Assembly (NCBI RefSeq): GCF_016653115.1
Contig: NZ_NHRX01000015.1
Location: 1 to 64,000 of the forward strand
DNA from: Rhodocyclus purpureus
Lineage (GTDB): Bacteria > Pseudomonadota > Gammaproteobacteria > Burkholderiales > Rhodocyclaceae
Direction of reading: 5' to 3'
Length of the DNA stretch: 64,000 bases
The notes under the pieces were generated by a model. It had not been told where the DNA came from and did not search any database. It was given only the letters and a program-made list of their open reading frames with translations. The position numbers and the translations under genes are program-made. Below are positions 58,128 to 64,000 of this stretch, piece by piece (positions within the stretch are counted from its first letter, which is position 1; each line of letters starts with the position of its first letter).

Positions 58128-59981
58128 ATGCCCGCCTACCGCTCCCGCACTTCGACCCACGGCCGCAACATGGCCGGCGCCCGCGCCCTGTGGCGCGCGA
58201 CCGGCGTCAAGGAAGGCGATTTCGGCAAGCCGATCATCGCCGTCGTCAATTCCTTCACCCAGTTCGTTCCCGGCCACGTGCACCTCAAGGACCTCGGGCA
58301 ACTGGTCGCGCGCGAGATCGAGGCAGCCGGCGGCATCGCCAAGGAATTCAACACGATCGCCATCGACGACGGCATCGCCATGGGCCACGACGGCATGCTC
58401 TACTCGCTGCCTTCGCGCGACCTGATCGCCGATTCGGTCGAGTACATGGTCAACGCGCACTGTGCCGACGCCATGGTGTGCATCTCCAACTGCGACAAGA
58501 TCACGCCCGGGATGCTGATGGCGGCGATGCGCACCAACATCCCGACCATTTTCGTTTCCGGCGGGCCGATGGAAGCCGGCAAGGTCGAGTTCCAGGGCAA
58601 GGTGATCGCCGTCGACCTGATCGACGCGATGATCAAGGCCGGCGACGACAAGGTCACCGACGCCGAGGTCGAGCGCTTCGAGCGTTCGTCCTGCCCGACC
58701 TGCGGCTCGTGCTCGGGCATGTTCACCGCCAACTCGATGAACTGCCTGACCGAGGCGCTCGGCCTGTCGCTGCCGGGCAACGGCACGGTGGTCGCCACCC
58801 ACGCCGACCGCAAGGAACTGTTCCTCGGCGCGGGCCGGCGCATCGTCGAACTGTGCCGCCGCTGGTACGAGCAGGAAGACGCCAGCGTGTTGCCGCGCTC
58901 GATCGCTTCCTTCGCCGCCTTCGAGAACGCGATGACGCTCGACGTGGCCATGGGCGGTTCGACCAACACCGTGCTGCACCTGCTGGCGGCGGCGCAGGAA
59001 GCCGGCGTCGATTTCACGATGGCCGACATCGACCGCATCTCGCGCCGCGTTCCCTGCCTGTGCAAGGTGGCCCCGGCGACGCAGCAGTACCACATCGAGG
59101 ACGTGCATCGCGCCGGTGGCATCTTCGCGATCCTCGCAGAACTCGACCGCGCCGGCCTGATCAAGCGCGACCTGCCGACCGTGCATGCGGCAACGCTCGG
59201 CGAGGCGATCGAGCGCTGGGACGTGATGCGTAGCGAGGATCCGGCGACGCAGGCCTTCTTCCGCGCCGCACCGGGCGGTGTGCCGACGCAGGTCGCCTTC
59301 TCGCAGGACCGGCGCTACGCCGAACTCGACCGCGACCGCAGCGGCGGCTGCATCCGCGATCTCGCCCACGCCTATTCGCTCGAAGGCGGGCTGGCCGTGC
59401 TCTACGGCAACATCGCCGAGAACGGCTGCATCGTCAAGACGGCCGGCGTCGACGAGAGCATCTGGAAGTTCTCGGGTCGCGCGCGCGTCTTCGAGAGCCA
59501 GGAAGCGGCGGTCGAGGCGATCCTCGGTGACCGGATCGTCGCCGGCGACGTCGTCGTCATCCGCTACGAAGGCCCGAAGGGCGGGCCCGGCATGCAGGAG
59601 ATGCTCTACCCGACCTCGTACCTGAAGTCGAAGGGGCTGGGCAAGGAATGTGCGCTGCTGACCGACGGCCGTTTCTCGGGCGGCACCTCGGGCCTGTCGA
59701 TCGGCCACGCCTCGCCGGAAGCGGCCGACGGCGGCGCCATCGGCTTGGTCGAGGAAGGCGACACCATCGAGATCGACATCCCGGCGCGCTCGATCCGCCT
59801 CGCGGTCGATGACGACGAACTCGCGCGTCGCCGCGCTGCGATGGATGCGAAGGGCGACGCCGCGTGGCAGCCGGTCGCCCGCGAACGCAAGGTCTCGGCG
59901 GCGCTGCAGGCCTACGCGCTGATGGCGACCTCGGCCGACCGCGGCGCCGTGCGCGACGTCAAGCAGATCCGCCGCCGCTGA
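58128..59981 (+). CDS. ilvD: Dihydroxy-acid dehydratase
   Basis: A 617-residue Fe-S dehydratase of valine, leucine and isoleucine synthesis. N terminus [23 protein letters not shown]. Cluster cysteines lie in [14 protein letters not shown] and [24 protein letters not shown]. The C-terminal [22 protein letters not shown] is diagnostic. The ATG at 58128 gives the canonical MPAYRSR start rather than the earlier in-frame ATG at 58086. Full length and intact. Confidence 0.97.
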   Translation: MPAYRSRTSTHGRNMAGARALWRATGVKEGDFGKPIIAVVNSFTQFVPGHVHLKDLGQLVAREIEAAGGIAKEFNTIAIDDGIAMGHDGMLYSLPSRDLIADSVEYMVNAHCADAMVCISNCDKITPGMLMAAMRTNIPTIFVSGGPMEAGKVEFQGKVIAVDLIDAMIKAGDDKVTDAEVERFERSSCPTCGSCSGMFTANSMNCLTEALGLSLPGNGTVVATHADRKELFLGAGRRIVELCRRWYEQEDASVLPRSIASFAAFENAMTLDVAMGGSTNTVLHLLAAAQEAGVDFTMADIDRISRRVPCLCKVAPATQQYHIEDVHRAGGIFAILAELDRAGLIKRDLPTVHAATLGEAIERWDVMRSEDPATQAFFRAAPGGVPTQVAFSQDRRYAELDRDRSGGCIRDLAHAYSLEGGLAVLYGNIAENGCIVKTAGVDESIWKFSGRARVFESQEAAVEAILGDRIVAGDVVVIRYEGPKGGPGMQEMLYPTSYLKSKGLGKECALLTDGRFSGGTSGLSIGHASPEAADGGAIGLVEEGDTIEIDIPARSIRLAVDDDELARRRAAMDAKGDAAWQPVARERKVSAALQAYALMATSADRGAVRDVKQIRRR

Positions 59982-60075
59982 GCTGCGGACGGCAAGTGCG
60001 GGCCGGTCGGCGCCGGTCTGCACAGCCGCCGCGCCAACCCGGCCGTTTCAGCCAGGCTGCCCCGGAACCGACTGA

Positions 60076-60705
60076 ATGAGCTTCAGCCTGTGGCTCGCCT
60101 TCGTCGCCGTCGCCCTGGTGGTGTCGATCTCGCCGGGGCCGGGCGCTGCGGCGACGACCGCGGCGGCGGTGAACGGCGGTTTCGCTGCCGGACTGCGCGT
60201 CGCGCTCGGGCTGCAGATTGGTCTCCTGCTCGAACTCGCCGCCGCCGCAGCGGGCGTCGGCGCCGTTCTTGCCGCCTCGGAAACGGCTTTCGTCGTCCTG
60301 CGCAGCGTCGGTGCGGCGTATCTGATCTGGCTCGGGATCAGCGCCTGGCGCGGCAGCCAGCGCATGCTGCCGGCGGCCACCGGCTCCGTGGGATCCTTAG
60401 CGGCAAAAGGCTGGGTCCGTCGCGGCATCCTCGTCAACCTGTCCAATCCCAAGGCAATCCTCTACATCGCCGCGCTGGTGCCGCAGTTCGTCATCCCGGA
60501 CGCACCGCAGTTGCCGCAGTACTTCGCGATCGCTGCGACCATGGTCGCGATCGACGGCGCGGTGATGTTCGGCTACGCGCTGCTCGGCGTCCGCCTCACG
60601 GGCTGGCTCGCTAGCCCCGGGCGGCAGCGCCTGCTGGCGCGCATCTTCGGCGCCGTCTTCGTCGCGCTCGGCGCGGCGCTTCTGGTCTCGGGCGGCAAGT
60701 CCTGA
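60076..60705 (+). CDS. LysE/RhtB family amino-acid exporter
   Basis: A 209-residue six-helix membrane protein. The N terminus FVAVALVVSISPGPGAAATTAAAVNGG carries the LysE-family SPGP motif. GAAYLIWLGISAWRG and RRGILVNLSNPKAILYIAALVPQF are typical. Exports amino acids or homoserine lactone-like compounds; substrate not deducible. Begins 94 bp after ilvD on the same strand. Confidence 0.9.
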   Translation: MSFSLWLAFVAVALVVSISPGPGAAATTAAAVNGGFAAGLRVALGLQIGLLLELAAAAAGVGAVLAASETAFVVLRSVGAAYLIWLGISAWRGSQRMLPAATGSVGSLAAKGWVRRGILVNLSNPKAILYIAALVPQFVIPDAPQLPQYFAIAATMVAIDGAVMFGYALLGVRLTGWLASPGRQRLLARIFGAVFVALGAALLVSGGKS

Positions 60706-60857
60706 GCGATTCCTGTTTCGGTGTCCCTGTTCCAGCGCTCCCGTTGCGGCCGCGCTGGCGAAGAAATGCACCTTTGCCCGTGTGCCTTGTCTGAGGCGGG
60801 CGGCCTGCGACGACAGGCCGACACGAACAGGCGCGCCGTAGCGCCCGAAAGGACCGG

Positions 60858-62375
60858 ATGGAAAAGATCAAACTTGCGTTCGACAACAGCTATGCGCGGG
60901 AACTGCCCGGCTGCTACGTGCACTGGCAGCCGCAGCCGGTGCCCGAACCCTCGCTGCTGTTCTTCGGCGAAGAACTCGCCCGGGAGCTTGGCCTCGACCC
61001 CGCGGCTGTCGACGAGGCGACGCTGGCGAGCACGTTTTCCGGCAACCAGCTGCCCGAGGGCGCGACGCCGATCGCGCAGGCTTACGCCGGTCACCAGTTC
61101 GGCAATTTTTCCCCACAGCTCGGCGACGGCCGTGCGCTCCTGATCGGCGAGCTGGTCGATCGCCACGGCCGGCGCCGTGACCTGGCCTTCAAGGGCTCGG
61201 GGCCGACCCCCTTCGCGCGGCGCGGCGACGGCAAGGCGGCGCTCGGCCCGATGCTGCGCGAGGTGCTGATCGGCGAGGCGATGCACGCGCTGGGGATTCC
61301 GACGACGCGCGCGCTCGCGGTGGTGGCTACCGGCGAACCTGTCTTCCGCGACCGCTACCTGCCGGGCGCGGTGCTGACGCGCGTCGCCGCCAGCCATCTG
61401 CGCGTCGGCACCTTCGAGTATTTCGCCGCGCGCGGCGATCACGAGCAGTTGCGCCGGCTCGCCGACTACGCCATCGCGCGGCACTATCCCGAGCTGGCGG
61501 ACGCGGACGAGCGCCATCTGGGACTGCTGCGCGCCGTTACGCGACGACAGGCCGCGCTGGTGGCGCAGTGGATGGGTGTCGGCTTCATCCATGGCGTGAT
61601 GAACACCGACAACACCAGCATTGCCGGAGAGACCATCGACTACGGTCCCTGTGCCTTCATGGAGGCCTACGAGCCGGCGACGGCGTTCAGTTCGATCGAC
61701 CGCTTCAACCGTTATGCCTACGAAAATCAGCCGCGCATGGTGCACTGGAACCTCGCCCGGCTGGCCGAAGCCCTGTTGCCGCTGCTCGCCGACGATCAGC
61801 AGCGCGCCGTGGATCTCGCCGGTGAAGCCATCAACGCTTTCCCCGACGAATACCGGAGGTGCTGGCTGGCGTCGATGCGTGCCAAGCTCGGCTTGAACGC
61901 GGGCACTGCCGAGCAGGAAGGCAGCGATGTCGTCCTCGTCGAGGAATGGTTGTCGCTGCTGCAGCGCCAGCGCGTCGACTTCACGCTGGCCTGGCGACGG
62001 CTGGCGGACGCCGCGGAGGGCCAGGTGCAGCGCCTGCGCGCCCTGTTTGCCGAGCCACAGGCACTGGATGACTGGCTGGCCAAGTGGCAGTCGCGCTGTG
62101 CCGCCCAGGCGGGAGCTTCCCTCCCGGCGAGCCCGGCTGCCGCACAGGCGGCGAGGGCGCAGGCGATGCGTGGGGTCAATCCGTGGATCATCGCGCGCAA
62201 TCACCGCGTCGAGGAGGCGCTGGCGGCCGCGTCGGACGACGGCGATCTCGCTCCCTTCGAGCGCCTGCTGGCGGCGCTCGCGCAGCCTTATCGCGAAGAC
62301 CCGGCGCTGGCCGCGTTTGCCGAGCCGGCACCGGCCGCGTTCACGGCGGCTTACCGCACCTTCTGCGGGACCTGA
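60858..62375 (+). CDS. selO: Protein adenylyltransferase SelO (YdiU)
   Basis: 505 residues of the pseudokinase-fold family that transfers AMP to Ser/Thr/Tyr of proteins. Family segments: LLFFGEELARELGLD, AGHQFGNFSPQLGDGRALLIGE, DLAFKGSGPTPFARRGDGKAALGPMLREVLIGEAM and MGVGFIHGVMNTDNTSIAGETIDYGPCAFME. The C-terminal TFCGT uses Cys where eukaryotic SelO has selenocysteine. SelO responds to redox stress in Escherichia coli. Full length. Confidence 0.95.
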   Translation: MEKIKLAFDNSYARELPGCYVHWQPQPVPEPSLLFFGEELARELGLDPAAVDEATLASTFSGNQLPEGATPIAQAYAGHQFGNFSPQLGDGRALLIGELVDRHGRRRDLAFKGSGPTPFARRGDGKAALGPMLREVLIGEAMHALGIPTTRALAVVATGEPVFRDRYLPGAVLTRVAASHLRVGTFEYFAARGDHEQLRRLADYAIARHYPELADADERHLGLLRAVTRRQAALVAQWMGVGFIHGVMNTDNTSIAGETIDYGPCAFMEAYEPATAFSSIDRFNRYAYENQPRMVHWNLARLAEALLPLLADDQQRAVDLAGEAINAFPDEYRRCWLASMRAKLGLNAGTAEQEGSDVVLVEEWLSLLQRQRVDFTLAWRRLADAAEGQVQRLRALFAEPQALDDWLAKWQSRCAAQAGASLPASPAAAQAARAQAMRGVNPWIIARNHRVEEALAAASDDGDLAPFERLLAALAQPYREDPALAAFAEPAPAAFTAAYRTFCGT

Positions 62376-62564
62376 GTGCGGGCGATTCGCGCTCGGGCCG
62401 GCAGCCTTCCGGGGCGGTGCGCAGCGGTCAACCGCAGGCGCCGTCGATGCGTTAAACGCTCAGTGCCGGGTTCAGGGAAGGTCAGCTTGCGCGAGACACT
62501 TTTCAAGCCGCGCGAAGTGAAATAACATTCACAGGTTACAAATTCTTACCAAAGGGAGTCATCA

Positions 62565-62906
62565 ATGAAAGCCATTTCCGTTTCGCTGCTGGTCGCTGCG
62601 GGTCTGCTCTCCGCCGGTGTCGCGCAAGCCGCCGACGAGTCCGCCCTGGCCAAGCAGAAGGGCTGTCTCGCCTGCCATGCCCCGGACAAGAAGGTCGTCG
62701 GTCCGGCTTACGGCTGGATCGCCAAGAAGTACACCGCTGCCGACACCGCCAAGCTCGCCGAGAAGGTCCAGAAGGGTGGCGGCGGCGTTTGGGCGAAGCA
62801 GCTCGGCGCTGCGATCCCGATGCCCGCCAACAACGTCACCCCGGACGAAGCCAAGCGCCTCGTCACCTGGTTGCTGAGCCTGCCGAAGCTCGATTACCCG
62901 AAGTGA
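62565..62906 (+). CDS. Class I cytochrome c (c551/c8 type)
   Basis: A 113-residue precursor. The signal peptide (VSLLVAAGLLSAGVAQA-A) leaves a mature protein of about 90 residues. The heme motif CLACH (about 36-40, after KQKG) follows. The distal methionine lies in AIPMPANNVTPDEAK, and the C-terminal LVTWLLSL packs the fold. A small periplasmic electron carrier matured by the ccm system. AAAGGGAG precedes the ATG. Followed at once by a strong terminator, so it is a single-gene unit. Confidence 0.95.
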   Translation: MKAISVSLLVAAGLLSAGVAQAADESALAKQKGCLACHAPDKKVVGPAYGWIAKKYTAADTAKLAEKVQKGGGGVWAKQLGAAIPMPANNVTPDEAKRLVTWLLSLPKLDYPK

Positions 62907-62915
62907 TCGGACTGC

Positions 62916-62952
62916 GCACAAAAAAACCGGCCGCTGGCCGGTTTTTTTGTGC
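62916..62952 (+). terminator. Bidirectional-looking Rho-independent terminator
   Basis: GCACAAAAAAACCGGCC, GCT, GGCCGGTTTTTTTGTGC: a 17-bp perfect stem with T-tract in the arm, ten bases after the cytochrome c stop. The A- and T-runs make it work on either strand. Confidence 0.9.
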
Positions 62953-63064
62953 CCGGCGCTGGCGCGCAGTCCTGGCCGGCGCCGGTTGACAAGCGCTCTG
63001 GCGCTCCGCAGAATCGGTCGGCCGAATTTACCGACGATGGAAGTCTTTCACCTGGAGGTTCGCC

Positions 63065-64000
63065 ATGCACTTCGCGCGTCCCGGCAGCATCCCCTTGGCT
63101 GTCGCTGCTGCCGTAGCCCTTGCCGCGTGCGCCGAGAAGAAGGAAGAAGCCCCGGCGCAGCCTGCCGCCCCCGCCGCCAACGCCGAAGTGACGGTCAGGC
63201 TCGGCCACGTCGCGCCGCTGACCGGCCCGCAGGCGCACATCGGCAAGGACAGCGAGAACGCCGCGCGCATGGCGGTCGACGAGCTCAACGCCCGGAAGCT
63301 CGAGATCGGCGGTGCCAAGGTGAAGTTCGCGCTGCTCGCCGAGGACGACCAGGCCGACCCGAAGCAGGGGACCACCATCGCGCAGAAGCTGGTGGACGAG
63401 AAGGTCAATGGCGTCATCGGTCACCTCAATTCGGGAACGACACTGCCCGCGTCGCGCATCTACTCCGACGCCGGCATCCCGCAGATCTCCGGCTCGACGA
63501 CCAATCCCAAATACACCCAGCAGGGCTTCGCGACGACCTTCCGCTTGATTGCCAACGACGTGCAGCAGGGGCAGGCACTCGGCCTGTTCGCGCGGCAGAC
63601 GCTCAACGCGCGGACGGTGGCGATCATCGACGACCGTACCGCCTACGGCCAGGGTCTGGCCGACGAGTTCGAGAAGGCGGTCCTCGCCGGCGGCGGCCAG
63701 GTCGTCACGCGTGAATTCACCACCGACAAGGCGACCGACTTCGCCGCGATCCTGACCAAGATCAAGTCGAAGCGTCCCGACCTCGTCTTCTTCGGTGGTC
63801 TGGACGCGCAGGGTGGGCCGATGGCCAAGCAGCTGAAGTCGCTCGGCCTCAAGGCGGTCTTCCTCTCCGGTGACGGCGGCTGTACGCCCGAAATGATCAA
63901 CCTCGCCGGCGCCGCCGCCGAGGGCCTGTACTGCTCGCTGCCGGGGGTCCCGCTCGAGCGGATGCCGGGCGGCAAGGCCTTCGGCGACAAGTTCAGCGCC
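63065..64000 (+). CDS. Branched-chain amino-acid-type ABC substrate-binding lipoprotein (cut by window end)
   Basis: The first 312 residues of a periplasmic binding protein of the LivJ / Peripla_BP_6 family. The signal peptide ends in a lipobox (AVALAACAEKKEE, Cys at about residue 22), so it is a lipoprotein substrate of Lgt. The mature start VRLGHVAPLTGPQAHIGKD and AEDDQADPKQGTTIAQKL, VIGHLNSGTTLPAS, TTFRLIANDVQQG, IIDDRTAYGQGLADEF and LVFFGGLDAQG are typical. GGAGG precedes the ATG. No stop before 64000. The ligand is probably a branched-chain or related amino acid; transporter genes would follow outside the window. Confidence 0.92.
   Translation, partial: MHFARPGSIPLAVAAAVALAACAEKKEEAPAQPAAPAANAEVTVRLGHVAPLTGPQAHIGKDSENAARMAVDELNARKLEIGGAKVKFALLAEDDQADPKQGTTIAQKLVDEKVNGVIGHLNSGTTLPASRIYSDAGIPQISGSTTNPKYTQQGFATTFRLIANDVQQGQALGLFARQTLNARTVAIIDDRTAYGQGLADEFEKAVLAGGGQVVTREFTTDKATDFAAILTKIKSKRPDLVFFGGLDAQGGPMAKQLKSLGLKAVFLSGDGGCTPEMINLAGAAAEGLYCSLPGVPLERMPGGKAFGDKFSA

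Overview
The window is high-GC and reads as the chromosome of a betaproteobacterium, most likely of the Rhodocyclales (Accumulibacter / Dechloromonas / Propionivibrio-like). The reasons are the gene orders rph-rdgB-hemW, gmk-rpoZ-spoT and zapA-6S RNA, a complete System I cytochrome c maturation operon, a PHA synthase, a cobalamin-dependent methylmalonyl-CoA pathway and the repeat families present. The genus is an inference; no rRNA lies in the window. Coding density is high and nearly every gene belongs to a recognisable family.

Layout, left to right. 1-144: 3' end of a group II intron (domains V and VI), placed directly before thiS-thiG-trmB. 2.0-3.8 kb: an orphan TonB-like protein divergent from an ankyrin-repeat protein. 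4.1-6.6 kb (minus): rph-rdgB-hemW, divergent from yicC. 8.2-12.6 kb: gmk-rpoZ-spoT-dadA. 12.8-17.3 kb: an enoyl-CoA hydratase, a TatD-type DNase, two small exported or membrane proteins and an SbmA/YddA-like ABC transporter. 17.5-20.6 kb (minus): phaC, a small SAP-like Cys-rich protein and an alpha/beta hydrolase. 20.6-27.8 kb (minus): ccmABCDEFGHI. 27.9-36 kb (minus): a cobalamin operon (riboswitch, two tandem BtuB-type receptors, btuC, btuD, cobB/cbiA, bluB) with no btuF. 36.2-38.1 kb: a ZapB-like coiled coil, zapA, 6S RNA and a TauE-type permease. 38.1-46.8 kb: enoyl-CoA hydratase and a GntR regulator (minus), divergent from mcm-meaB-pccB-pccA. 47-54.3 kb: thioesterase, zinc-ribbon ORF, DUF504/MJ1316 protein, thioredoxin-like protein, a very unusual RelE-like + UvrD-like helicase + ankyrin + coiled-coil protein, an orphan HicA-like protein and a hemerythrin-PAS-GGDEF protein. 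54.3-57.6 kb: VOC protein, lgt, membrane alpha/beta hydrolase. 58.1-64 kb: ilvD, a LysE-type exporter, selO, a cytochrome c and the start of a branched-chain amino-acid type binding lipoprotein cut by the window edge.

How the genes fit together. B12 uptake and lower-ligand synthesis under riboswitch control would supply adenosylcobalamin to methylmalonyl-CoA mutase, with MeaB as its chaperone. With propionyl-CoA carboxylase and possibly the VOC protein as epimerase, this links succinyl-CoA and propionyl-CoA, which can feed the PHA synthase. The ccm operon matures c-type cytochromes such as the one at 62.6 kb.

The intergenic DNA carries several dispersed palindromic repeat families: REP-like inverted doublets at four loci, a MITE-like ~130 bp element in two copies, and two single palindromes. 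The least explained locus is the helicase fusion gene at 49190-52333 with its small neighbours (DUF504, thioredoxin-like, HicA-like). I saw no CRISPR array, tRNA, rRNA, IS transposase or prophage.
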